64,000 bases of DNA from Nonomuraea turcica. GTDB lineage: Bacteria; Actinomycetota; Actinomycetes; Streptosporangiales; Streptosporangiaceae. The stretch spans positions 1 through 64,000 of the forward strand of contig NZ_JAUZQF010000027.1 in NCBI RefSeq assembly GCF_030718205.1, read 5' to 3'. Position numbers and translations under genes: made by a program. A model generated the notes under the pieces. That model did no database searches. It saw only the letters and a list, made by a program, of their open reading frames with translations, and was not told the origin of the DNA. This document shows, in pieces, positions 7,613 to 15,661 of this stretch; the stretch's first letter is position 1; every line of letters begins with the position of its first letter.

Positions 7613-9814
7613 ATGACCTTGGAGGCGTTGAGAGACGGGGATCCGCGCCGGGTGGGGCCGTACGCTCTGCTGGGCCGGCTGGGCGAAGGCGGGATGGGCG
7701 TCGTCTACCTGGGTCAAGGACCGGACGACACGCGGGTGGCGGTCAAGCTGATCCACGCCAGGATGGACACAGACGCCGGCTTCCGGCGGCGTTTCGCCCG
7801 CGAGGTGGCGGCCGCTCAGCGGGTCGCCAGGTTCTGCACCGCTCCCGTCCTGGACGCCGACGTCGAGGGGGAGGTGGCCTATCTGGTCACCGAATACGTC
7901 GAGGGGCCCAGCCTGGAGAGCGTCGTCCGCGAGTCGGGGCCCTTGACGGGGTCGGCGTTGGACGGGCTGGCCGCGGCCATGGCGATGGCGTTACGGGCCA
8001 TCCACGGGGCCGGGGTGGTGCACCGCGATCTCAAGCCGTCCAACGTGCTGCTCTCCCAGGTGGGGCCCAAGGTCATCGACTTCGGCATCGCGCAGCTCGC
8101 CGACGCGGAGATGAGCAGCATGATCGTGGGGACGCCCGCGTACATGTCGCCGGAGCACGTGTCGGGCGCTCGGATCGGGCCCGCCTCGGACATCTTCTCG
8201 TGGGGGTGCACGGTGGGCTTCGCGGCGGGCGGCGTCCCGCCATTCGGCTCCGGGTCGGTGCCCACGATCCTCCTGCGCATCCTGAACGAACCCCCGGACC
8301 TGCGGGGTCTGTCCGGTCCGCTGCATGACCTGGTGCTGGCGGCCACGGCCAAGACTCCGGCCGACCGCCCCACGGCCCAGGACCTGCTGGACCGCCTCAG
8401 CGCCTCGGCTTCATCCCCGCCGTCGACCGCCCGGCCATCGGCCGCCGGTCCCGCGCCTGCCACGCCGGCGGACACGGACACGGACGCGGCGTCGCCTGGC
8501 GCGACGGGCCCAGGCCAGGCGATCTCAGACGCGGCGGAGAGCGCAGCGGCCGAGAGCGCGGCGACGGAGAGCGCGGCGACGGAGAGCGCGGCGACGGAGA
8601 GCGCGGCGACGGAGAGCGCGGCGGCGGAGAGCGCGGTGACGCCTGCCGCAGCGCGGCGGAGAAGGCTGCTGGCGGTGGCTGCCGCAGTGGTCGTGGCGGT
8701 CGCCGGGACGTCGGCGGCCCTTGTGTGGCGCGGTCAGGGCGCTGCGGTCGGCGTTCAGGATCAGAAGGGCCGTGGCGAGGCCACGGCTCAGGCCGCCGCC
8801 CAGCACCCGCTCAGAGCCCAGGACAACGTACGCTTCTACGCCCCCGCCGAGCCGGCCGCCAGCCGCCAGGCCGACCAGTGGGCCGAGGAGCGCCCGCAGG
8901 ACGCCGAGCTCATGCGCAAGCTGGCCGCCGTCCCCTACGCCATTCGCCTGGGCGAGCCCGAGGTCAGGGCGAAGATCGACCAGGTGATCTCGGGGGCGGA
9001 GCAGGCCGGCGGCGTCCCGGTGTTCCTGATCAACTACATGCCCGGGAGCGACTGCAAGCCCGCCGCCCCGGCCGACCTGGCCGCGTACCAGGAGTGGATC
9101 AAGGGTGTGGCCGGCCAGATCGGGAGCGCCAAGGCCGTGGTGATCCTGGAGCCGGGCAGCCTGGTCAAGATCTCCGGCGCGAAGGACTGCGACCCGCAGG
9201 GCTCCCCCGACCAGCGCTACCAGGACCTCAGGAAGGCCGCTCAGACCCTCAAGGCCAACCCCGGCACGGCCGTCTACCTCGACGGCAGCCAGGATCTCTA
9301 CCCGGGCACAGAAATCATGGCCGAGCGCCTGGTCGGGGCGGGCATCGACAAGGTGGACGGGTTCTTCGTCAACACGGCCGGCTATCAGCGCACGGCCAGG
9401 GCCGTCGCGTACGGCAAGAGCCTGTCGGCCTGCATCGGCATCCGGCTGGCCACCGGCGACAAGACCTGCCCGTCCTCCACCACGGTGGACCCGCCCACGA
9501 TGCCGCACTTCGTCGTCGACACCGCCAGGAACGGTCAGGGAACATGGGCTCCGGCAGAGCACTACAAGGATCCGCAGACGTGGTGCAACCCTCCAGGCAG
9601 GGGCGTCGGTGACCGCCCGACCACGGCCACGGGAGAGGACCTGGTGGACGCTTACCTGTGGATCACCAAGGCGGGCGCGTCCAGCGGCAGGTGCCGGCGG
9701 GGCACCGACGGCGAGAAGGACCCCGCCCGCGGCGTCGTGGCGCCGGAGGCGGGCGAGTGGTGGGGCGAGATGGCGCTCGAAAGGGCGAAATCGGCCAACC
9801 CGCCGTTGCGGTGA
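7613..9814 (+). CDS. Membrane Ser/Thr protein kinase with an extracellular degenerate GH6 domain
   Basis: A 733-residue fusion. Residues about 15-270 form a complete Hanks-type kinase: glycine loop GEGGMGVVY (24-32), Lys45, HRDLKPSN (137-144), DFG (156-158) and GTPAYMSPEH. An Ala/Pro linker with ESAAT repeats (about 308-343) leads to one membrane helix (about 348-372). The outside part (about 397-733) matches glycoside hydrolase family 6 along its length: INYMPGSDC (Asp480, equivalent to the RDC aspartate), FVVDTARNGQG, TWCNPPGRG, DLVDAYLWI and a closing NPP. In GH6 signature 2 the catalytic acid in EPDSL is replaced by EPGSL (Gly515). I infer a glycan-sensing, probably non-hydrolytic receptor kinase. 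It is monocistronic. Confidence 0.9.
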   Translation: MTLEALRDGDPRRVGPYALLGRLGEGGMGVVYLGQGPDDTRVAVKLIHARMDTDAGFRRRFAREVAAAQRVARFCTAPVLDADVEGEVAYLVTEYVEGPSLESVVRESGPLTGSALDGLAAAMAMALRAIHGAGVVHRDLKPSNVLLSQVGPKVIDFGIAQLADAEMSSMIVGTPAYMSPEHVSGARIGPASDIFSWGCTVGFAAGGVPPFGSGSVPTILLRILNEPPDLRGLSGPLHDLVLAATAKTPADRPTAQDLLDRLSASASSPPSTARPSAAGPAPATPADTDTDAASPGATGPGQAISDAAESAAAESAATESAATESAATESAATESAAAESAVTPAAARRRRLLAVAAAVVVAVAGTSAALVWRGQGAAVGVQDQKGRGEATAQAAAQHPLRAQDNVRFYAPAEPAASRQADQWAEERPQDAELMRKLAAVPYAIRLGEPEVRAKIDQVISGAEQAGGVPVFLINYMPGSDCKPAAPADLAAYQEWIKGVAGQIGSAKAVVILEPGSLVKISGAKDCDPQGSPDQRYQDLRKAAQTLKANPGTAVYLDGSQDLYPGTEIMAERLVGAGIDKVDGFFVNTAGYQRTARAVAYGKSLSACIGIRLATGDKTCPSSTTVDPPTMPHFVVDTARNGQGTWAPAEHYKDPQTWCNPPGRGVGDRPTTATGEDLVDAYLWITKAGASSGRCRRGTDGEKDPARGVVAPEAGEWWGEMALERAKSANPPLR
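8535..8638 (+). repeat. 15-bp in-frame tandem repeat (ESAAT) in the kinase linker
   Basis: About seven tandem copies of a 15-bp unit (GAGAGCGCGGCGACG and close variants) encode ESAAT/ESAAA repeats between the kinase domain and the membrane helix. The central copies are identical, which suggests recent slippage. Confidence 0.85.
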
Positions 9815-9870
9815 AGTTACGTCAGTAAGGCACCGACGTTAAGCGGATGTTAGATCTGACCCCGCATCCC

Positions 9871-9898
9871 TTGTCCGAACAACCTTCTGGGGTAAGGC
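9871..9898 (+). promoter_or_regulatory. Possible promoter of the MFS transporter gene
   Basis: TTGTCC (9871-9876) and TAAGGC (9893-9898) are separated by 16 nt, about 35 nt before the GTG start and its AGGAGG site. The inverted repeat TTAC-GTCA-GTAA lies further upstream near 9817-9828. Confidence 0.35.
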
Positions 9899-9933
9899 TC
9901 TGACCTGCAACTACTCCCCCCAGGAGGTACAGA

Positions 9934-11247
9934 GTGAGCAAGGCACGCGTGCCGTGGAAGGCCGTGGTCGGCGGTTCTGTCGGCAATCTCGTCGAATGGT
10001 ACGACTGGTTCGTCTACAGCAGCTTCGCCGTCTACTTCGCCGCGTCCTTCTTCCCTGAGGGGGACGACACCGCCAAGCTGCTCAACACGGCCGCGATCTT
10101 CGCCGTCGGCTTCTTCATGCGCCCGCTCGGCGGCTGGCTGCTCGGCCGGTACGCCGACAGGAAGGGTCGCAAGGCGGCGCTCACGCTCACCGTCACGCTG
10201 ATGTCCGCGAGCGCGCTACTGATCGCGATCGCGCCGACGTACGAGACGGTCGGCTACTTCGGCGCGCTGGTGCTGGTGGTGGCGCGCCTCCTGCAGGGCC
10301 TGTCGGTCGGCGGCGAGTACGCGGCCAGCGCCACCTACCTCACCGAGGCCACCCCGCGCGGCCGCCGCGGCTTCGCCTCGAGTTTCCAATATGTCTCCAT
10401 GACCGCCGGCCAGCTCGTCGGCCTCGGCCTGCAGATCATCCTGCAGAACACCATGTCGAAGGAGGCGCTCGACTCCTACGGCTGGCGGATCCCGTTCGTG
10501 ATCGGCGCGCTCGGCGCCGCCGTCGTGTTCTACCTGCGCCGCAACCTCCTGGAGACCGAGGCGTACGACGAGGAGGAGCGCGAGGTCAAGAGTGAAAGCC
10601 GCGGCACGATCCGCGAGCTGCTCGGGCACCGCAAGGAGGCGCTGCTGGTCATCGCCCTGACCATGGGCGGCACGGTCGCGTACTACACCTACACGACCTA
10701 CCTCACGAAATACCTGTCGAACACCGCGGGCCTGCCCAAGGAGACGGCCACGCTGGTGAGCTTCTGCGCGTTGTTCCTGTTCATGTGCCTGCAGCCGCTG
10801 GCGGGGGCGCTGTCGGACCGGATCGGGCGCAGGCCGCTGCTGATCACGTTCGGGATCGGGTCGATGCTGGGCACAGTGCCGCTGATGACGGCGCTGGGCG
10901 GGGTGAGCGGTTTCGGCGGAGCTCTCGTGCTCTCCCTCACCGGCCTGCTGATCATCACCGGGTACACGTCGATCAACGCCGTGGTGAAGGCCGAGCTGTT
11001 CCCGACGAACGTGCGCGCGCTCGGGGTGGCGCTGCCGTACGCGATCGCGAACGCGCTGTTCGGCGGCACGGCCGAGTACGTGGCGCTGTGGTTCAAGAAC
11101 GCCGGCATCGAGTCCGGCTTCTTCTGGTACGTCTCCGGCTGCGCCGCGGTCTCGCTCGTGGTCTACCTGGTCATGCGCGAAACGCGCGACGCCGCGCTGT
11201 CGCGGGCCGAGCAGGTCACGGCGGGGTCCCTGCCGGCGCGCGTCTAA
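9934..11247 (+). CDS. MHS-family MFS transporter (dicarboxylate/betaine/proline type)
   Basis: A 437-residue secondary transporter with about 12 membrane segments. The start region VGGSVGNLVEWYDWFVYSSF, the loop GRYADRKGRK after TM2, and RLLQGLSVGGEYAASATYL are hallmarks of the metabolite:H+ symporter family (KgtP, ShiA, ProP). The sequence does not fix the substrate. GTG is chosen because of the CCAGGAGG ribosome site 7 nt upstream. The response regulator begins only 9 nt after the stop, so transporter and two-component system are probably co-transcribed, which suggests the system senses or controls uptake of the same solute. Confidence 0.88.
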   Translation: MSKARVPWKAVVGGSVGNLVEWYDWFVYSSFAVYFAASFFPEGDDTAKLLNTAAIFAVGFFMRPLGGWLLGRYADRKGRKAALTLTVTLMSASALLIAIAPTYETVGYFGALVLVVARLLQGLSVGGEYAASATYLTEATPRGRRGFASSFQYVSMTAGQLVGLGLQIILQNTMSKEALDSYGWRIPFVIGALGAAVVFYLRRNLLETEAYDEEEREVKSESRGTIRELLGHRKEALLVIALTMGGTVAYYTYTTYLTKYLSNTAGLPKETATLVSFCALFLFMCLQPLAGALSDRIGRRPLLITFGIGSMLGTVPLMTALGGVSGFGGALVLSLTGLLIITGYTSINAVVKAELFPTNVRALGVALPYAIANALFGGTAEYVALWFKNAGIESGFFWYVSGCAAVSLVVYLVMRETRDAALSRAEQVTAGSLPARV

Positions 11248-11250
11248 CCT
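11245..11250 (+). promoter_or_regulatory. -10 element embedded in the MFS stop codon
   Basis: TAACCT, whose first three bases are the MFS stop TAA, lies 6 nt before the ATG of the response regulator (11257). There is no ribosome site, so a second, leaderless promoter for the two-component genes is plausible. Confidence 0.35.
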
Positions 11251-11256
11251 GGGCTA

Positions 11257-11922
11257 ATGCGAGTTCTGCTGGTCGAGGACGACGATCGGCTCGCCGCCGC
11301 GCTCATCACGGCCCTCGCCCGGCACGGCCATCAGGTCATCCGGGCCGGGCTGGCCGTCGACGCCCTCCGCCTGGCGGGGGGCGTCGATTTCGTCCTGCTC
11401 GACCTTGGTCTGCCCGACATGGATGGGCTCGACGTGCTGCGCCGCGTGCGCCGGTTGTCGGCGGTGCCGCTGATCGTCGTGACGGCCCGTACCGAGGAGC
11501 GTGAGGTGCTGCGCGGCCTGCGGTCAGGGGCGGACGACTACCTGATCAAGCCGTTCCGGACGGCGGAGCTGATGGCGCGCATGGAGGCGGTGGTGCGGCG
11601 CGGCACCCGGCCGCAGCCGCGGCGCGACCACGTCGTGAACGTCGGCGACGTCCGCATCGACCTGGAGTCCAGGCAGGTGACGGTGGCCGGGGAGCCGGTG
11701 ACGCTGACCAGGCGGGAGTTCGACGTGCTGGCGCTGCTGGCCAGGGAGCCGGGCGTGGTGCGCAGCAGGGAGGAGATCCTCGACGAGGTCTGGGGCGACC
11801 CGCTGCTGTCGGCGTCCCGGTCGCTGGACGTGCACGTGGCGGGGCTGCGTTCGAAGACGGGCCGTCCGGGGCTGGTGGAGACGCTGCGCGGGACGGGCTA
11901 CCGGCTGGGCTCGGCGACGTGA
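11257..11922 (+). CDS. OmpR/PhoB-family response regulator
   Basis: A 221-residue regulator. The receiver domain (1-115) shows the acidic pocket (E7, D8, D9), phospho-acceptor Asp49 in LLDLGLPDMDG, Thr76 and Lys98 (LIKPF). The C-terminal winged helix (about 128-218) has LTRREFDVLALLAREPG and SLDVHVAGLRSK, typical of OmpR types. It overlaps the kinase gene by 4 nt (GTGA), so it is the cognate partner. The probable targets are the upstream transporter gene and possibly the TAXI lipoprotein gene on the other strand. Confidence 0.92.
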   Translation: MRVLLVEDDDRLAAALITALARHGHQVIRAGLAVDALRLAGGVDFVLLDLGLPDMDGLDVLRRVRRLSAVPLIVVTARTEEREVLRGLRSGADDYLIKPFRTAELMARMEAVVRRGTRPQPRRDHVVNVGDVRIDLESRQVTVAGEPVTLTRREFDVLALLAREPGVVRSREEILDEVWGDPLLSASRSLDVHVAGLRSKTGRPGLVETLRGTGYRLGSAT

Positions 11923-13253
11923 ACTCGCGGCTGGTGGTCACGTTCACCACGCTGATCGTCTTCCTGATCGCGGCGCTGGCCGTGCCGCTGGGGCTGGCGT
12001 ACGCCTCGCACCGGACGAACCGGCTGCTCCTGGACCGCCGCGCCGACGCCACCCGCTTCGCGGAGCTGGCCGACCAGGCCGCGCGGGACGGCGACTACGC
12101 CGGGCTGACCGCCGAGATCACCCGTTACGCCGACCTGTACGGCGCCGCCGTGCGCGTACGGGACCGCGACGGCTCCATCCGCGTCACCGCCGGCCGCTTC
12201 GACGCCGACGACCGGGAGGCGACCCGCCTGGCGTTGTCCGGCCGCACCACCGACGACCTGCCCACGATGACCCCGTTCGGCCCGCCGAGCGTGCTGCTGG
12301 CCGAGCCGGCCGGCCGGGACGCGCAACTGTCCGGCGTGGTGCTGCTGCAGGCGCCCACCGACCGGGCCAGGCTGGAGGTGTCGCTGGTGTGGGGCGGGCT
12401 GGCGGTCGGCGCTCTGATCGCGCTGGCCTACGCGGCGCTGGCGGCCAGGCGGCTGGCCCGCTGGATCCTGCGCCCGGTCACGGAGCTGGACCGCACCACC
12501 CAGGCCATCGCGCAAGGCCGGCTGGACGCGCGGGCGCACCCCGGCGCGGGGCCCTCGGAGCTGCGGCGGCTGGAGGAGCGGTTCAACGCGATGGCCGACG
12601 CGGTCGCCGGCGCGATGGAGCGGCAGCGGGCGTTCGTGGCGGACGCCTCGCATGAGTTGCGTACCCCGCTCACCGTGCTCGGGCTGCGGCTGGAGAACCT
12701 GGAGCCGCATCTGCGGGGCGAGGGTGCGGCCGAGCACGCGGAGGCCATGGCGGAGCTGGACCGGCTGGCGCTGCTGGTGGAGGATCTGCTGTCGCTGGCC
12801 CGGGTGGAGGCAGGCGCCGAGCTCGACGGCAAGGTCGTCGAGCTGGGGCCGCGGTTGGAGGCGTGGGAAGAGGTGTACGCGGCGAAGGGGGTGCGGTTGG
12901 TCACCGATGTTGCGGAAATGTCGGTTGTTCCGGAGGCGGCGGCCAGGATCGCGGACATCGCCCTCGACAACGCCCAGAAGTTCGTGCCCAAGGGCGGGAC
13001 GGTGACCGTCACCCTGGCGGACGGCGTGCTGCGGGTGGCCGACGACGGGCCGGGGCTGAGCGAGGAGGAGCGGGCCGAGGCGCTGGGGCGGTTCTGGCGG
13101 TCGGGGGCGCACGCCAACATGCCCGGCAGCGGCCTCGGGCTGGCCATCGCCGCCGAGCTGGCCAAGGCGTGCGGGGCCACGTTGGCGCTGCTGCCCGCCG
13201 CACCGCACGGGTTGGTCGTGGAGCTCCGCCTGCCGGGCCCAACAGAGCCTTAG
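11919..13253 (+). CDS. Sensor histidine kinase
   Basis: A 444-residue membrane kinase. TM1 is at about 5-28, then a periplasmic region of about 120 residues, and TM2 at about 150-172. A HAMP linker follows (RWILRPVTELD onward). The HisKA box DASHELRTPLTVL has His245. The HATPase_c domain has an N box (DNAQKF), G1 (ADDGPGL) and G2 (GSGLGLAIAAEL). The GTG start overlaps the regulator stop. The small extracytoplasmic domain suggests it senses a small ligand or a binding protein; the TAXI binding lipoprotein encoded convergently 3 nt away is a plausible accessory, as in tricarboxylate-type sensing. Confidence 0.92.
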   Translation: MNSRLVVTFTTLIVFLIAALAVPLGLAYASHRTNRLLLDRRADATRFAELADQAARDGDYAGLTAEITRYADLYGAAVRVRDRDGSIRVTAGRFDADDREATRLALSGRTTDDLPTMTPFGPPSVLLAEPAGRDAQLSGVVLLQAPTDRARLEVSLVWGGLAVGALIALAYAALAARRLARWILRPVTELDRTTQAIAQGRLDARAHPGAGPSELRRLEERFNAMADAVAGAMERQRAFVADASHELRTPLTVLGLRLENLEPHLRGEGAAEHAEAMAELDRLALLVEDLLSLARVEAGAELDGKVVELGPRLEAWEEVYAAKGVRLVTDVAEMSVVPEAAARIADIALDNAQKFVPKGGTVTVTLADGVLRVADDGPGLSEEERAEALGRFWRSGAHANMPGSGLGLAIAAELAKACGATLALLPAAPHGLVVELRLPGPTEP

Positions 13254-13256
13254 AGC

Positions 13257-14162
13257 TCAGCCATAGACGGAGCGGTAGTACCGGATGGCGCCGGGGTGGA
13301 GCGGGACGGCGCCGGTGCCGATGGCGTACCGCTCGTCGAGCCGCCCGCCGGGCGCCGACGGCGCCTGGAGCCGGTCACGGGCCCGGAACAGCGTCTCGGT
13401 GACGGTGTAGGCCACGTCCTCCGGCAGCGTCGTCCGGCACATCAGGTAGCTGGGGGCACCCACCGTCGGCACCGGCCGCACCGCCCCGTACGCGTCCGCG
13501 GGCACCGACACGTGCTCGTACACCGGCCCGAAGCGACGCCGCAGCACCGGCACCAGCGCCTCCAGCGGAATCAGCCGGATGTCGCCGAGCGCGGCCAGCG
13601 CGGGCGTGGGCACGCCGCCCGACCAGAAGAACGCCTCGATCTCGCCGCCGCGCAGCGCCCTGATGGAGGCGTCCAGCTCCAGCCTGACGATCTCCGGAGG
13701 CCCGTCCAGCCCGGCGGCGGCCACCACCCGGGCGGCGATGACCGCCGTGCCCGATCCCGGCGCCCCGATGGACACCGCCCGCCCGGCCAGGTCTCCGACC
13801 TCGGCGATCCCCGAGCTCTCGCCGACGACCAGGTGAACGTAGTTCATGTACACCCTTGCCAGCGCGGACACCGGCTGGTGGCGTACACGGATCGCGTCGT
13901 CGGCGCTGTCGGCCAGCGAGAACCCGACGTCTGCCCGCCCGTCGGCCATCATGGCGAGATTCTGGACGCTGGCGGCGGTCTGCGTCACCCGCACGGGGAT
14001 CCCGTCGCGCCGCAGCTCCTTGGCCAGCTGGTCGCCAAGCTGCCCGTACAGCCCACCGGACTGCCCGGTCACCAGCCGCAGCTCGGCCGGCCGGGCCTCG
14101 CCGCCCGAGCACCCTGCCGCCAGCAGGGCGAGCCCGAGCAGGGACCGGCGGCTAATCAGCAT
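13257..14162 (-). CDS. TAXI-family TRAP-type solute-binding lipoprotein
   Basis: A 301-residue protein. The signal peptide ends in a lipobox LLAAGC (Cys18). The mature part begins LRLVTGQSGGLYGQLG, the TAXI (TRAP-associated extracytoplasmic immunogenic) family opening, and contains the characteristic VSIGAPGSGTAVIAARVV segment. TAXI proteins normally deliver carboxylates to a fused DctQM permease, but no such permease is nearby, so this is an orphan. It converges with the histidine kinase gene with only a 3-nt gap. It could feed another permease or act as the ligand-binding partner of the sensor kinase. Confidence 0.82.
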   Translation of the reverse strand: MLISRRSLLGLALLAAGCSGGEARPAELRLVTGQSGGLYGQLGDQLAKELRRDGIPVRVTQTAASVQNLAMMADGRADVGFSLADSADDAIRVRHQPVSALARVYMNYVHLVVGESSGIAEVGDLAGRAVSIGAPGSGTAVIAARVVAAAGLDGPPEIVRLELDASIRALRGGEIEAFFWSGGVPTPALAALGDIRLIPLEALVPVLRRRFGPVYEHVSVPADAYGAVRPVPTVGAPSYLMCRTTLPEDVAYTVTETLFRARDRLQAPSAPGGRLDERYAIGTGAVPLHPGAIRYYRSVYG

Positions 14163-14188
14163 GAATTCACGTTATCCGGTGACACAGA

Positions 14189-14917
14189 ATGGACTTCGTG
14201 ACCGCACGCCTGCGCATCGCCCCAGAGCTGAGGATGTTCCTGCCCGTGAGCCGCCGCCAGGAATGGCAGGAGGTGATCCCGGACGGCACGTCCACGCTGG
14301 GCCATCACGTGGAGTCGGTCGGCATCCCGCTGACCGAAGTGGGCCCGATGATCGTGGCCGGCCGCGGCGTGTCCCCCTCCTACCAGCTCGCCTCCGGCGA
14401 CGTGGCGGAGGTGCATCCGGTGCCCCGGCCGCAACCCCTGCCCGAGGAGCCGCGTTTCCTGCTGGACGTGCACCTGGGCACGCTGGCGCGGCGGCTGCGC
14501 CTGCTCGGCATCGACGCCGCCTACCACAACGACAGGGACGACCCCGCGCTCGTGGCGCAGGCCAACGAGGAGCGCCGGGTGCTGCTCACCCAGGACCGCG
14601 GCCTGCTGCGCCGCCGCGCGCTGTGGCTGGGCGCGTACGTGCGCGGCTCCCGCCCCACCGACCAGCTACGCGACCTCCTCGAACGCTTCTCCCCACCGCT
14701 GCGCCCGTGGACGCGCTGCACGGCCTGCAACGGCCGGCTGGAGCCGGTCGCCAAGCATGAGGTCGCGCCGCTCCTGGAGGCCGGGACGCGGCGCAACTAC
14801 GACGTGTACGGCCGGTGCCGGGCATGCGGCCAGATCTACTGGCACGGCGCGCACAGCGGCCGGCTGGAGGAGATCGTGCAGTCGGCTCAGGCGTGGGCGG
14901 GCGGCGTTCGTCAGTGA
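14189..14917 (+). CDS. Mut7-C RNase domain protein with ubiquitin-like N-terminus
   Basis: A 242-residue protein. The N-terminal part (about 5-80) is a small beta-grasp-like domain. The C-terminal part (about 88-235) is the Mut7-C/PIN-like module: FLLDVHLGTLARRLRLLG, then NDRDDPAL, LLTQDRGLLRR, and a zinc ribbon of two CxxC pairs (RCTACNG and RCRACGQ). This is the standard architecture of bacterial Mut7-C proteins, thought to be RNases related to toxin-type PIN nucleases; the substrate is unknown. Its ATG is only 26 nt from the divergent TAXI gene start, so the two share a very compact promoter region. Confidence 0.85.
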   Translation: MDFVTARLRIAPELRMFLPVSRRQEWQEVIPDGTSTLGHHVESVGIPLTEVGPMIVAGRGVSPSYQLASGDVAEVHPVPRPQPLPEEPRFLLDVHLGTLARRLRLLGIDAAYHNDRDDPALVAQANEERRVLLTQDRGLLRRRALWLGAYVRGSRPTDQLRDLLERFSPPLRPWTRCTACNGRLEPVAKHEVAPLLEAGTRRNYDVYGRCRACGQIYWHGAHSGRLEEIVQSAQAWAGGVRQ

Positions 14918-14971
14918 CGCGGGACAGGGGCTGAACGGCGGGTACGCCAGCCACCAGGCGGGCAAAGGCGA

Positions 14972-15661
14972 CTAGACGGCCAGCAGGCGGCGGACGTCCT
15001 CGCGTTGCAGCTCCTCGGCCTCCCCGGTGCGTACGACGTGGCCGGCGTCGAGGATGAGGAACCGGTCGGCCAGCCGCAGCGCGATGTCCAGGTACTGCTC
15101 GACGAGCAGCACGGCCAGCCCGGAGGCGTGCAGTTGCTCGATGGCCGCCTCGATCTCGAGGATGATCGACGGCTGGATGCCCTCGGTCGGCTCGTCGAGG
15201 ATGAGCATCCTGGGCTTGGTCACCAGGGCGCGGGCCATGGCGAGCTGCTGTTGCTGCCCGCCCGACAGGTGCCCGGCGCTGCGTTTGAGCATGGGCTTGA
15301 GTGCGGGGAAGAGGTCCAGTGCCTCGTCGATGGCCCGTTGCGGCTGCTTGGCGGCCTCCACGGCGACCAGGAGGTTGCCCAGGACGGACAGCTGGGGGAA
15401 GCACTGGTGGCCCTGGGGGACGTACCCCATGCCGAGCCGCACCCGCTCGTGCGGCTTCAGCCTGGTCACGTCCCGCCCGTCGAACATGACGGTGCCCGCC
15501 GTCGCGGGCAGCACCCCCATGATGGTGTTGAGCAGGGTGGTCTTGCCCACGCCGTTGCGTCCCATGACGCACACGAGGCGGCCGGGATCGACCTCCAGAG
15601 AGACTCCGAACAGTACGCGTGCCCTGCCGTAACCTGCTTCAAGGGCGGTTACCGATAGCAT
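14972..15661 (-). CDS. urtE: Urea ABC transporter ATPase UrtE
   Basis: A 229-residue LivF-type ATPase. Walker A is GRNGVGKTT, the Q loop follows (YVPQGHQCFPQL), the signature is LSGGQQQQLAMARAL, Walker B is RMLILDEPTEG, and the H-loop region is VEQYLD. The QGHQCFP and TEGIQPSI segments are typical of UrtE among branched-chain amino-acid-like ATPases. It is last of the urtABCDE operon and overlaps urtD by 23 nt. It powers urea import together with UrtD. Confidence 0.9.
   Translation of the reverse strand: MLSVTALEAGYGRARVLFGVSLEVDPGRLVCVMGRNGVGKTTLLNTIMGVLPATAGTVMFDGRDVTRLKPHERVRLGMGYVPQGHQCFPQLSVLGNLLVAVEAAKQPQRAIDEALDLFPALKPMLKRSAGHLSGGQQQQLAMARALVTKPRMLILDEPTEGIQPSIILEIEAAIEQLHASGLAVLLVEQYLDIALRLADRFLILDAGHVVRTGEAEELQREDVRRLLAV

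Noticed and set aside
11898..13208. 436-codon minus-strand frame opposite the histidine kinase
   Set aside because: Antisense shadow; Arg/Gly/Gln-rich with no family, while the plus-strand kinase has all catalytic boxes.
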